In this document: piece after piece, positions 1 through 13,865 of the stretch
How the letters are laid out: each line of letters begins with the position of its first letter
How positions within the stretch are numbered: the first letter of the stretch is position 1
The notes under the pieces: generated by a model
Told to the model about the DNA's origin: nothing
The model's input: only the letters and a program-made list of their open reading frames with translations
The model's database searches: none
Source: Ceraceosorus guamensis
Taxonomy: Eukaryota > Basidiomycota > Exobasidiomycetes > Ceraceosorales > Ceraceosoraceae
Assembly (NCBI RefSeq): GCF_003144195.1
Contig: NW_020289999.1
Coordinates: 193,544 to 257,543 of the forward strand
Reading direction: 5' to 3'
DNA: 64,000 nucleotides
Translations under genes and position numbers: made by a program

Positions 1-1731
1 CATGAGTTGAGGGGGCAGACTAATGCATAATCGAGCTAGAGCTTGGAGAGGCGCAAGGAGCAGAGCATCTTTATCTTGCGTCGACATTGAACCTGCAGAA
101 GCAGGCTCTTGCAGATTCGTGACGATAGGAAGCGCCGAAGAGCTCAAAGAGAGCAGCGCTCTGGCACAGCCGTCCTGCACCAGCTTGGCTCTGACTTTGC
201 GATCTTGCGGCGTCGTCAATCCCAATAGACTCAAGCCTACAGCGATCCTTGTCGCGCTCGTGCCCTTCTCTGTTCCCGCCGACACCGCAGCGATGCTCAG
301 CCTCGTCAATTGTTGTCCTGCGCCAGTAGCGACGAGCTTGAGCATTCTCGTTTCTAGAACGGCAGGCGACTCTTCAGCGGGTGGGGATGCGCCAGAAGCT
401 TTGCAGCGAAGTGCTAGCATTTGCTTTTCTTGAGCGGACAGCACGGGTGGATAGGCAGCCAAAGAGCCGAAAAGGCTCGCAAGCGCGTAGATTGCAGCTC
501 CGTCCGCTCTTGTCTGCGCACTGTAGGGGTCCACAGCATAGCTGGAAGCGTCTCGAGTCCTTGCCTGGGTAGAAGATCCCGACACGTCACTGCCTCGACT
601 GGGAAAGACTGCTCTTCGTGCGCCCAACGACTTGATGGGACCCAGTTCGCTACTACAAAGTGCTTGTAGAAGCTCATCATCCGCTATAATTGCCACCTTC
701 TCTTGCGGATCACTAGCGAGATGCGCCAGAGCTTCCAGAGCGAGCATATGTGCCGAGTCTCTTAGCTCCTCGATGAACGCTTTGAGGGATTCCCGCTGCG
801 CTTCTGATATATGCTGAATGGGCAGAGACGTAGGGCCATGCGAAAGGCTGTCGATCAGCTGTGCCTTTGCCAAAGCTCTGACAGACGTTCTCAATTCCGC
901 TTCTTCTTTCCTCTTCAGCTCCTTTTCCGCTTCGCTCTCTCCCTTCGCTTGAACACCCTCTGTCCTGATCTCCTCCTCCTCCTCCACGCCTGTCGCTCTT
1001 CGTTTGACCTTCGACGGAGGAAAATCGCCCCGACTGTTCTCCATTGGTGTTGCACCGCTCAGTTTCAGGAGAGACAGACCGACGGCTAGAGCTGCTCGAG
1101 CTAGTACGCTCGATGGCGGAGAATGTTGCAGTTCGGCAGCATCCACCACATCGCAGGCCCATTGCACAAAGTGTGAAGATTGCGAGAGCAGCTTTCTGAA
1201 ATTGGCGTGAGAGCAGAGTGAGCTGAATAGTTGCGCGACTGATTGCAGCTCTGCGCTCGACCAGATGGTCTCTGCTCCGAGGGATGTGGAAGCCTCGGGC
1301 GAGTCTGAGGCTGCGGTTGATGTATCGTGATCCAGTGCTGCCTCTACGTTGCTGAGCAGATCTGGCAAGAGCCGAGATATGGACGCCGCGCATTTGTCCG
1401 GCACAGCAGCAACGAGCACATCGAGCGCTCTCAAGGCCGACAACCTGAGCTTTGGCCCCTCCTCTTCCTCCTTCTCATCTTCACCTGACCTCCTCATCAA
1501 TCTCTTCTCGATCTCCCTTTCCAGCTTCTCATACTCTGACAAAATCTTCGAAGAAGAAGGAATGCTGTCGCTCTTCTGGCTCTCTGCCACACCCACCGAC
1601 ACGCCAGCCAGTCGAATCAAGCTTAGCGTGCCATGGCCAATCTGCTCCCGCGTCGCCAAGGGTGAGAAGGATTGCAAGATGGACGACGCATCTTGTTGCA
1701 ACGACAATCCATCCAGCGACAATTCCTTCAT
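1..1731 (-). CDS. SHE4: UNC-45/She4/Rng3 myosin chaperone, 5' part (runs off the left edge)
   Basis: One open frame of 577 codons reads from ATG at 1731 off the left end of the window. UCS-family proteins fold and stabilise myosin motor domains and are needed for actomyosin function. The visible part is an alpha-helical ARM-like N-terminal and central region. The best family match is a segment around residues 420-445 with SLAAYPPVLSAQEKQM, like the conserved 'NLTAY.P.LSEEQK' stretch of fungal She4/UNC-45, followed by ATRIAVGLSLLGLT and QALARLCISLPPQ, like the ARM repeats that follow. The C-terminal UCS myosin-binding domain lies outside the window. An acidic/basic linker (EEEEEIRTEG) is seen near residue 230. 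No intron was needed. The start is the first Met of the frame, about 70 bases downstream of a long TGAG repeat. Family match is from memory. Confidence 0.78.
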   Translation of the reverse strand, partial: MKELSLDGLSLQQDASSILQSFSPLATREQIGHGTLSLIRLAGVSVGVAESQKSDSIPSSSKILSEYEKLEREIEKRLMRRSGEDEKEEEEGPKLRLSALRALDVLVAAVPDKCAASISRLLPDLLSNVEAALDHDTSTAASDSPEASTSLGAETIWSSAELQSVAQLFSSLCSHANFRKLLSQSSHFVQWACDVVDAAELQHSPPSSVLARAALAVGLSLLKLSGATPMENSRGDFPPSKVKRRATGVEEEEEIRTEGVQAKGESEAEKELKRKEEAELRTSVRALAKAQLIDSLSHGPTSLPIQHISEAQRESLKAFIEELRDSAHMLALEALAHLASDPQEKVAIIADDELLQALCSSELGPIKSLGARRAVFPSRGSDVSGSSTQARTRDASSYAVDPYSAQTRADGAAIYALASLFGSLAAYPPVLSAQEKQMLALRCKASGASPPAEESPAVLETRMLKLVATGAGQQLTRLSIAAVSAGTEKGTSATRIAVGLSLLGLTTPQDRKVRAKLVQDGCARALLSLSSSALPIVTNLQEPASAGSMSTQDKDALLLAPLQALARLCISLPPQLM

Positions 1732-2479
1732 CTGCCCGCCCTTTGCGATCGTGCGCTAGATGATGGATCAATTGCGGAGAGTGAATGGGTGGGTGTGAAT
1801 GAGTGAGTGAGTGAGTGAGTGAGTGAGTGAGTGAGTGAGTGAGTNNNNNNNNNNTGAGTGAGTGAGTGAGTGAGTGAGTGAGTGAGTGAGTGAGTGAGTA
1901 AGTGAGTGAACGATGAAGAGGTTGATGGACCAGCTGCGGGCGCTGTTGCGCCGCTGTACACTCAAGACTGCATGAGGTGGAGGAGAGGATATGCACACAG
2001 CGCGCGTGGGAAGCATCAGCATCCCAGCAGAGACGTGCGGCGCGTGCGTCCCCTGGCCGCCGGTGGGTCGGCATGAGTGACTTGAGAGACTTGGTTGGAC
2101 CTTTGCAGTGATGTGTTTGCGTGCACTCGTCATTTGGCTTGGCCATCTCATCTCCGTCATTCAAACATCCACTCGTGACACCATCAATTACAAAGACGCG
2201 CTGAGTTATTGACAGCCACCTGATGTTGAGCGCGGATTCCTACAGCCCTACATAGCTCTCAGCACTCCAAAACGGCAGATCAGCTCTGCAGAGCAGATCA
2301 CCACGAAGCTTTCAACCGATCAATGCGATTGCTTGTCCAGCTCCAACAAGTGCGCATTGGGTCCTTGATAGATGACGATCAAAGCGTCGATGGATCAAAA
2401 GGGAAATACGCAATAGCACTACTCTGTGCTCGTGAGACGTGAGTGGCTGTCCAAAAGGACGTCGAGTAGGCCCACTACT
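1732..2479. other. Intergenic: UNC-45 promoter side and CDC5 3' side
   Basis: Apart from the TGAG array no coding region is supported here. It holds the upstream region of UNC-45 and the 3' flank of CDC5, both on the minus strand. Confidence 0.7.
1799..1909. repeat. (TGAG)n tetranucleotide array with an assembly gap
   Basis: Near-perfect TGAG repeats run through this interval, broken by ten N bases at 1845-1854, so the true length is unknown. It lies about 70 bases upstream of the UNC-45 start codon. Spurious reading frames with Leu-Thr-His-Ser repeats come from it. Confidence 0.97.
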
Positions 2480-5309
<2,830 letters not shown>

Positions 5310-5920
5310 CTTGCCGCCGGGCCCTGAGGCACAAGGCACAAAGCTGTGATGACCTTTGTAAAGAGAGCGAGAGCTCAAACTTGGATCAAGATCCCTCTCA
5401 GCTTCGATCTCGAACGCTTCGCAACTCGTGCAGAGTGGTGGATGACTGCGCAGCGGGCGTTGCACAAAGTCAGGTCGGGCAGCTGAGATGCGATTCGTGA
5501 GACGGGATTGCACACGAGATTCGCACTCACACTAGTGACTGGGTCGTCGACGGATCATGAGGGTCAGAAGCAGCGATCGAGATTGGTCGCACCCACGCGC
5601 AGAGCCCTCTCGCACGAGAAGAGTCGTGTGTGCTGCGCGCGAGCGAGACGCCTTCTGACTTTCCACCTCTTATTCGCGTCGCTTCGACGCGGTCGGTGAC
5701 TTCTGGATTTCTCAACCGAACTCGCATCAGACTCGTGACTGGCGCGCAGCTTCAAGTGACAGTCACGCGCGGAAGAGGGAGCACACCAGCAGCTATAGCA
5801 GTGTACTCCGTCCAACTTCGCATCTGCTCGAGCAAGCGTCGTCACGATCATCGCCATCGCTACATCGTTTTCGAGGCGATCAAGCGTCATCGCAGCAGCA
5901 CCACCGAAACGCCCTTAATC
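5310..5920. promoter_or_regulatory. Divergent promoter interval, CDC5 / CCT5
   Basis: The interval lies between two start codons facing away from each other, so it must hold both promoters and 5' leaders. An open frame with an ATG at 5630 continues into CCT5, but its extra N-terminus does not look like the family, so I treat it as leader. No specific transcription-factor site could be assigned. Confidence 0.7.
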
Positions 5921-8113
5921 ATGGCGGAACCTCAAATCGCATACGCTCAAGATGAGCACGGTCGACCGTTCATCGTGGTGCGAGAGCAAGGCAAAAAAAC
6001 ACGAGCGCAAGGCATTCAAGCTCTCAAGAATCACATCTCAGCAGCCAAGTCTGTAGCTCAGATCGTCAGGACGTCATTAGGACCTCGGGGATTGGATAAG
6101 ATTCTGATCTCGCCCGACGGAGATATTCAAGTGACCAATGATGGAGCTACGATTATGCAGAATATGGAGTTGGAGAATCAGATCGCCAAGCTCATGGTTC
6201 AGCTCAGCGCAAGCCAGGATTCGGAGATTGGAGACGGCACTACTGGTGTAGTAGGTGAGTCTGTTGCGCTCAGGCACGTTGTGCGTCTTCATGCTGACAT
6301 CGTTCCAACCCACTGGCCTTGAACAGTGCTCGCTGGTGCCCTGTTGGAGCATTCAGAGGCGCTGCTGGACAGGGGCATTCACCCCATTCGGATCGCAGAT
6401 GGCTTCGAGAGGGCTTGTCAAGTGGCCGTCTCTGCTCTTGAAAAGGTCGCTGATAAGGTCGACTTTGGCAAATCCAAGGGCGAACAGGTGGAGCTGCTCA
6501 AAACGGCAAAGACGAGTTTGGGAAGCAAAATGTGAGGCGTAGCGGCTTGGCGCTGCTGTGTGGATTGGCCTCTACAGATCCTCTATGCATGGCATACGGC
6601 TGACTTTGGGGTCTCTACCTACAGCGTCTCCAAAGCTGGAGACCTCTTCGCCAACATTGCAGTCGACGCTGTGCTCTCAGTGGCCGATCTGGACCGCAGA
6701 GATGTCGACTTTGAGCTCATCAAAGTGGATGGTAAATCCGGCGGCTCACTCGAGGACACTGCTCTGGTCAAAGGAGTAGTGGTGGACAAAGATTTCTCTC
6801 ATCCACAAATGCCTCGCGAGGTTCGCAACGCCAAGATTGCGATTCTGACGTGTCCATTTGAGCCACCTCGACCCAAGACGAAGCATAAGCTGGACATTAC
6901 GAGTGTCGAAGAGTACAAAAAGCTGCAAGAGTACGAAAAGACGACGTTCGAGGATATGATCAAGAGGGTCAAGGATTGCGGTGCTAACTTGGTCATCTGT
7001 CAATGGGGCTTTGACGACGAGGCCAATCATTTGCTGTTGCAGCACGATCTGCCCGCTGTCAGATGGGTTGGTGGACCGGAAATCGAATTGATCGCTATTG
7101 CGACGAATGGAAGGATCGTGCCTCGCTTTGAAGACCTCAGCCCCGAGAAGCTCGGGACTGCTGGTCTCGTCAAGGAAGTGGGATTCGGCACCACTCGTGA
7201 CAGGATGCTGGTCATTGAGGAATGCGCCAACCCTCGCGCAGTCACTGTCTTCGTTCGAGTGAGTAGTGTATGTCGCACAATACTGCATGTGTCGTGTATT
7301 CATCTCTGCTTCATCTTTGTGCGCTTTCTACGCAGGGTTCCAACAAGATGGTGAATATCCTCTTAATACTTGTCATCAGTCTGCTTGTCCACCCGCTTAC
7401 CTTCGGACGTCTGCCCTACAGATCATCGACGAAGCCAAGCGTGCTCTGCACGATGCTATCTGTGTGGTCAGGAATCTCGTAGTCGACAATAGGGTGGTAT
7501 ATGGCGGAGGCGCAGCCGAGATAGTCGCGAGCGTCGCGGTAGCCAAAGCTGCCGACGAAGTGAGTTCACGACCTGCCTTTCCATTGAAACCCCTTTTGCG
7601 TGGCTGACCTGCTGCACATGCTCTCTCGCCATCAGATCGCAACGATCGAACAATACGCGATGCGAGCTTTTGCCTCTGCTCTGGACGCTATTCCGCTAGC
7701 TTTGGCAGAGAATAGCGGCTACGCTCCCATCGAGACTCTGGCAGAAGCAAAAGCTTCACAGATCAATACAAACGACCCTCGCATCGGTATCGATTGCATG
7801 GGCTCTGGTGTGAGTCTCGCTATTCCTCGCTGCTCCCTTCGACCCGGTGAGCCTGTATGCTAATCTGATTTCTTTACGTCACGTCATCCTACGTATCCTA
7901 GATCACCAACATGCGCGAAGCTCGCGTATTTGATCCCCTCGTCTCGAAGCGTCAGCAGCTCCTGCTTGCGACACAACTGGTCAGAGCAGTCCTGAAAATC
8001 GACGATGTGGTGAGTGGCTCCTTGTCTGCGCGATGCTTCTCGGTTCTCTTGCACGCGCTAATGGACGCACATCTTTGTGCTGTGCTCAGATCGAGCAACA
8101 TAACGTCGAGTGA
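5921..8113 (+). CDS. CCT5: T-complex chaperonin subunit epsilon (CCT5)
   Basis: Exons 5921-6254, 6327-6531, 6625-7258, 7336-7350, 7422-7559, 7636-7809, 7902-8009 and 8090-8113 give 543 residues. CCT5 is one of eight subunits of the cytosolic TRiC/CCT ring that folds actin, tubulin and WD-repeat proteins with ATP. Seen directly: the apical N-terminal start [22 protein letters not shown]-site motifs NDGAT (residues 73-77) and GDGTTG (104-109), KVDGKSGGS after the first equatorial part, then [19 protein letters not shown], the GGGAAE motif, and KIDDV near the end. The epsilon subunit is indicated by the N-terminus with [13 protein letters not shown]. Exon 4 is only 15 bases (GGTTCCAACAAGATG) and the last exon only 24. 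The start at 5921 gives the normal family N-terminus. Confidence 0.97.
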
Positions 8114-8603
8114 TGTTTGGCTAGGCGATCTTCGTGAGATCTCCACGAGAATGGCAAGGGCTTCAACTATTGCACTATGGCCTTGTGTGAGATTGCATGT
8201 GATTATGACGAGTGATGATACAAATGATGTGACCGAGCGCGAGAAAGTTGGAACAGCATCGTCGCTGTCAGGGTGCGTGCAGACGGCCTTGAGGGTACAT
8301 TCGGCTCTCACGTGGGTGGCGCGCGCTTCAGAAAAGAATGTGCATGCCGACTGTGCGACCAGGAGGTAGCGTGCAAGTAGCGAGCAGAGCACCCCGCACA
8401 TGCCCTCGGTCGGGCCGCAAAGTCTCAACTAGGCCTGCATGTTCCCATGGTGAGCCCTGAGCAGGACCAGGTGTGCCCCATGCTGCCCTTGAATACTGCT
8501 TGAGCCATAGTGATTCTTATGAAGGGCTACGGCCTGAGCTTCGTCGATCCAACCTGGGTCAGATGCCGCCAGGCCAGGGGAGGGCATTCGTGAAGATGAC
8601 ATT
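8114..8603. other. Convergent intergenic, CCT5 / RPC19
   Basis: Two 3' ends face each other. The short open frames on both strands show no family features and I see no gene; it should hold the 3' UTRs and polyadenylation signals of both genes. Confidence 0.65.
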
Positions 8604-9772
8604 CTAGCTAAGTGCAGTAGCTTTTTCAGGTTGCTTCTTGACCTGTGCCGCCTCGATCTCTCGGCCCTTTTCCACCATAGCTCTCAAAGCTTCCTCACTT
8701 GTGCCCTTCTCTTCGTACCTCTCGAAATCTCCCTTGCTTAGATTATCATCATAAGAAGTTTGAATAGCGTCTAAAAGATCTTCCAAATTGACCAGAGCTG
8801 TGTGAAGCGCGTCCAGCGCCGAGACTCCGTCTACGCGAAGTCGAGCGGACAAGAGACATTGTCAGTACTGAGTCCCTGTTCCTTGCTTCTGATAACCAAT
8901 GCTACCCCAGATGCACTTCTAATTCGCATATCAGTAGGAACAATTGTAAAACTTATCCATCATCATTCCACCCACCCTCTTTGGTGTGGGGGTGCTGATA
9001 AATCCCTTAAGTGATGTCATCATTACATGCGCATTGCTCCTGCATCCGCTGTCCCCTTCGTCCACGCCTAATACTGGGATCTACAGACAACAAGACTCAC
9101 CATACATCTGAACTCTGAGGTGGATCTTGCTCTCGCTGGGATGAGGATTGCTGTAGCCGCAGAACTCGACTTGAGGGCTGAAAGCAGGATTCAGAGCGAG
9201 GAGATGGTTGAAATAGTCAGTCAAGACTGAATCACCGAGAGGACCAAACCAGATCATGACCCCTCTCTCTCTTGCTCTCTCTGCCTTGCTCTGTGTTGGC
9301 CTAAAGGTCACTCTCAGCAACGAAGAATTCCATTGATGAGTTTCTCTTTCACATCGCTACTAAGTCCGCCCGCGTTACTTGGCGTCCTTTCGCTCGATGC
9401 GTTTTGCAATCTTTTCGTCATCTTTGAGTGACCCGTCTACGTCTATGTTGCTGCATCACCGATGCGCTAGCCACCTCCAAGCAAATTACTCACTCTTTCA
9501 TAAGCATGTATCGCAGAGAGTTGCCTAGCGTGTGATCCTCCTCTTCCAGGCAAAACGTCGCTGCGCTCATATCAGCAGCATGGCCTGGCAGCTGTATCCC
9601 ATCGTCGGAGCACAGCACACAGTGTCAGCAAGGGCTCGCCTTGAAGGCCAGCTAGCGATCATTGACTCACAATCTTGATCTTGTCGCTCAAAGATGGTCT
9701 TTCCCCATCCACCTCCATCTCATCTCCCGCCAAATGGGGCTGCTCAGAGCCCGGCAGTGGTAACTCTGCCAT
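8604..9772 (-). CDS. RPC19: RNA polymerases I and III subunit AC19
   Basis: Exons 9772-9671, 9591-9494, 9177-9101 and 8830-8604 give 167 residues. AC19 is the Rpb11/alpha-like subunit shared by RNA polymerases I and III and forms a heterodimer with AC40, the bacterial alpha-dimer equivalent that starts enzyme assembly. Seen directly: [18 protein letters not shown], then [20 protein letters not shown] and [15 protein letters not shown], which is the full alpha-like fold signature, followed by a C-terminal helix ([17 protein letters not shown]). The acidic N-terminus ends SDKIKI. The third intron (9178-9493, 316 bases) is much longer than the others. The C-terminal tail of about 40 residues ([20 protein letters not shown]) is longer than in yeast. 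Its partner AC40 is encoded at 50.3-51.6 kb. Confidence 0.95.
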
Positions 9773-10486
9773 GTCGATCGTGTGGCTTCTGGCTTGTACG
9801 AGTGAGCTTGCTGCTCTAGCTTGCAATGTTGGGTGTGCAAGTCATGCGGTGGATCGAAAGGGAAAGAGTGTCGCTTGTTCGACAAGAGGCTCTCGCGATT
9901 CACGACTTCTTCGAGCTGGTCACAGCCTTGAGCGAAGGAGTCAAAGTCCGGCATCTGCAGAAAAATTCGCTGCGAGCCGCGCGCGAGTGCGTCCGCGCGC
10001 GCCCATGACGAGAGTCAAAATCACGTGATCATACTTGTGGTTCCGCGGTGAGGTGCTGTCCTGCAGGAAAGCTACTCATTTTTGAGTCGACAATCGTGTG
10101 TCAGAATCTTGAATCAAGAATGTTGAATGGGAATTACTGGAGAGATCTCCTTCACTGTATCCCGCGCAAGATTGTCCAAGAGCGGATTTCACTATCCGGA
10201 TGAACCAGAGCGGCCTCCAGGTAGGCGCATAGATTCTGTCGGCGCACGCGACATCGTGACCTCAAGAAGCATGAGGTCTGGTGTTGGGAGACGTGTTCTT
10301 GAAGCACATTTCAGACTTGTCACTCTTCACCCATCAGGCATGTCCAAGCATGTCCAAGACAGTCTCATGGCATTGCTCCTTCCCCCGGACATCTCAGGCA
10401 CGTTCACAGAGACCCATTGCGCACGAACGAGGTTCAACGATGCATGGGCGGTATTTTCGCAGGCAACAACGAACGCTCGCCTTGCC
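9773..10486. other. Intergenic: RPC19 promoter and SRP68 3' flank
   Basis: No coding region is supported. It holds the RPC19 upstream region, including a short stretch of inverted GAATCAAGAATGTTGAAT-like words near 10,100, and the 3' end of SRP68. Confidence 0.6.
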
Positions 10487-13174
10487 TTACTTTCGTCCGC
10501 CAAACCATCCTCCCAGCCAACCCTTCTTCTGATCAGCAGATTTTATTTCCTTCACTGCAACATCTTCATCGTCCGCATCTTCAAAGTGATCATCTTCATC
10601 TTCTTCCGGCTGTTCATCAGCAAGGTCAAAGGTTCCGGACACGGGAACGCCGGTTGACTCAGCCTGGGCAGCAGATGCCAAAGCGGCCTTGTCGGGGGAA
10701 GAAGCGATCTCGTTTCGCTCCCGACGCTGTTGCTGCTGGGCGCCGCGGCTGGTGTCATCTCTTTTTGCGACAGCGCCCGAAGACTTGCTGGCGCCGCCGA
10801 GAGCTTGGCGAAGCTCGCGTTGCAGCTGCGCCTCCGTAGCCTCGTCGAGTTGGACGGCGCGATCCAGCTCCGTTGGCTCAAACGTGACGTGCTTGCTAGC
10901 CACATCCTGAACCACTTGACCAGTCTTCGAGTCAGCAAGAGATAAGTGTGAAGCTGCGGCGCGCCTCCTGCCACTTTGACTGCTGGTGCTGCCCTTCTCA
11001 ACGAGCCCATGTTGAGCAAAGTACAGCTCTCTTCTGATCACAAGTTGCGCCTCCGAAATGAGCTTGTTGGTCTTCTCAAACGTCTCTTCGCTGAGTCGAG
11101 GAGGCACTTCGGCATCCTCTTTTCCGTGGTCCTCTACTAGTTCATCAGCTGCCCTAGCTTGTCTGAGCGAGAGACTGGCTCGCGAAAGCAGCAACAAAGC
11201 GTGGTCGTATCTTTCGGCTAGCTTGAAAGCGCTCGCTAGAACGCGGAAGATTTCTGCTCTGTACCAAGCAATCTTTGCGTCCACCAAAGAGCTTATATCC
11301 GGGTGACTTTCCACAAGATTGAGAGCAGCAGCAGTCTGAAGGCTCGCCTCAGATCCGTCGAGCAGCTTAGCAACACCGGGGATGACGCGGGCCTGACGAC
11401 GGTGCTGTTGAGCCGCATTGATGTCGCGCGCTCTTTCTTCCTTCGCCTGTAGACGTGCCCGTCGTGCTCGTTTGGTGCCGCTCTTAGCAGGTCTACGTTT
11501 GGACGTTCGTGGAGTGGTGCGTGGTGTTTTAGGTTGCAACCCAGCACGTTGAGGCTTGGCAGGTTTCTTCGCTCGGCGCTCACTCGATTTGGTCGTTGAT
11601 CGTCTGCTCTTCTTGCGGGAGACCACACCGCTAGCTAGGCGCTTCTCAAGCAACTCGCTGGCACGCTTGTCTCGCTGCGCCGCTTTGGCTACAACTTCAT
11701 GAATCAAATGCGTGTTCCTTCGCACTCGCACGCTTTGCAGGCGGAAGGAGAGCCACTCATGAGCCCTGCGAAGATCCGCTCCGACGGCTTGATAGCGTGC
11801 GCTGTGCGACTTGGCGAGAGCAGCAGCGTTATCTTCGACCAAACTGCGCGCTAGAGCCTCGGCGTCGGACAAAGCACCCAGGGCTTGGTCGTATGGATCC
11901 AGCTCGGTTCTTCCACCAGATTTGGACACACTAGAAGAGGCATTTGCACCAGAAGCTGAACCCGTGACCGCACCATTCACGTTCGGTGCACCTGCCACTG
12001 AAGCTCTCTTCTTGGCGGTTCGTTGGGCTGAAGTAAGACGCTCGCGCTTGTAGCCATCCTTCCGGCTACGATTCGCGGGTGCGGCTTCGACGTCTCGCTG
12101 CGCATTTACAGCATCGTCGAGCAAAATTTCTGCAGAGCTAACGCGAGCGAGAGCGTCGATCAGTTGAGGGTTGCGGACTGGTATCGCTTCGCCTCTCCAC
12201 GACAATGTGAAAGCAGCGCGCGGCTTTTGCTGGGACCCAAGCTGCGTCAGTTCGGACATCAGATTCTCAAAGTTTGCGGCTTCCTCCGCACAGACCTCAG
12301 GAGGTGCGGCAGCATCGGCAAGTTCGTCTGGCGTTCCTTCGCCCAGTTCCAGAGAGTACGCGCAGAAGCGAATTTGAGCTTCCGATGAATCGATCCAAGC
12401 GTTGTCCAGCGCTTCCATCTTGGAGTCGACCGCGGCATTTGCTAGAGCCGCGTAAATCTTGCGGGCTACGCTGAGCTTCCTTAAAGCTGCTGGATAATCT
12501 TCGCGGTCAAAGGCTAAGCTGCCTCGCTGGTTTGCAATGTATGCAGCCACTTGTCCTCTTCCTCGCACATCGATGCGAGATGCCAGCGCCCCTGCGAGTT
12601 GCTCGAGATCACGAAGCCACGACAGCGCCCTTCTGGCGTGCGTTGCGAGCTGACGAGAGGAGTGATCGTCGTCTGTGCGCAAGTCTTGCACGAAAGCCCA
12701 CGATCGCTCCGCTTCGAACAGCAGCAGCTGAAGTGGCCTGCCATAGCGAGCCAAGTCGAGACACCGGAGTAAGCACCACCGGTCACCGCAGAGAAAGCAC
12801 ATTCCTCGCCCTGATGCTCACCTGCTATCCACCACTTTGCTTAAGCTGATGGATTTCTTGGTGAAGACATTGGGACGCGCCTCCTTTGGTTGCTGACGCG
12901 GCTTCTTCCTGCCCTTGCCAGCATTCTTTGCAGGTCGACTCTTTCCCTGTTGAGCAGCAGAGTCAGACTTTGGCGCATGCGCCTCATCGGCATGAGTAAT
13001 CTTTAGGCCGGACCTAAGGCGGTGCACTTTGGTGGTGCAAAAACGCCGGTAAGTCTTGAAGTCGTGGGTGCGTAGACCGTGCTCATTGCGTGCCACGTTT
13101 ACGAGCGATAAGAGTGGGAAAGCGAGGGGCGTGGTGGGCTGATCGCCCGGAGCAGGAGTCAAGTCTAACTCCAT
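10487..13174 (-). CDS. SRP68: Signal recognition particle subunit SRP68
   Basis: Exons 13174-12822 and 12737-10487 give 867 residues. SRP68 binds 7S RNA and pairs with SRP72 in the S domain of the signal recognition particle, which targets nascent secretory proteins to the ER. Seen directly: the N-terminal RNA-binding signature ARNEHGLRTHDFKTYRRFC followed by VHRLRSGL; then PLQLLLFEAERSWAF, the conserved helical region; DREDYPAALRKLSVARKIY and the tetratricopeptide-like C-terminal half; and the end GWLGGWFGGRK, common in fungal members. It is longer than the usual 600-700 residues because of a very basic low-complexity insertion (KKSRRSTTKSSERRAKK, KRARRARLQAKEER) near residue 480-560 and an acidic C-terminal linker (EDEDDHFEDADDEDV). 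The second-exon frame is open to its stop without further introns. Confidence 0.93.
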
Positions 13175-13865
13175 TCTGTGCAGAAGACCTAAGGCGCTGA
13201 TATCCTGTGCCTATGCGTCGATGTAGGAAGTGAGGTGCTCCGCGCGTGTCACCGGTGTCATGGTATGTCAAACCAACGTACAAACCACACGAGAAGTTTA
13301 CATGCTTTGCAGACTGTACATGGGAACCACAGTCATCGAGCTCACCTCTCGACCTGGCTTCCAACACAGTCACGTGATCTTGTCTCCGTAGTCCACCAGC
13401 GTGCACGATTTCCGGCGGGTCGGCGGGACACTCATCACTTGACTGGTGAGTGGTGACTGACTGGCTGCGCGCTGAGTTCTGGGGTGCCTCCACACCGCAC
13501 CAGGGATGCTGGCGTGCAGCATTCCCCCCTCATTTCATGGAAGGCTTGAGAGGCCACAGTAGTGTGAGTCTAAGTCGACTCTGACGAGCACCCCGCATTC
13601 ACTCCTCCAATCACGAACCCCAGCATTATTCAGATTGAGCAGCACTCATTTCGCGCACTTGGCGTACAAGCGGCCGAGCGAACTCCATCGACAAGTGTAA
13701 ACTCTTACGCCGCTGAATGATCATCGGGTGAGGCTTGAAAGCTGAGCGAGCCACCTCGACCATTTCGGAGCCCTAATTTTGAAAAGACCAACACCCGGTT
13801 TCTGACATCGAAGCGCTCGAGCAAAGTCGGTAGAAGCTTCGCTATCCAAATTTGTCCTCAACAAT
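13175..13865. promoter_or_regulatory. Divergent promoter interval, SRP68 / LDAH-like
   Basis: Start codons of the two genes face away from each other across 691 bases. Short frames inside show no family features. No single control site could be named. Confidence 0.65.

Noticed and set aside
1529-2164. Minus-strand frames with Leu-Thr-His-Ser repeats
   Set aside because: They are translations of the TGAG array and of the UNC-45 frame in other phases, and run through the N gap.
10127-10657. 176-codon plus-strand frame at the SRP68 3' end
   Set aside because: It runs into the SRP68 coding exon on the opposite strand and has no family features.
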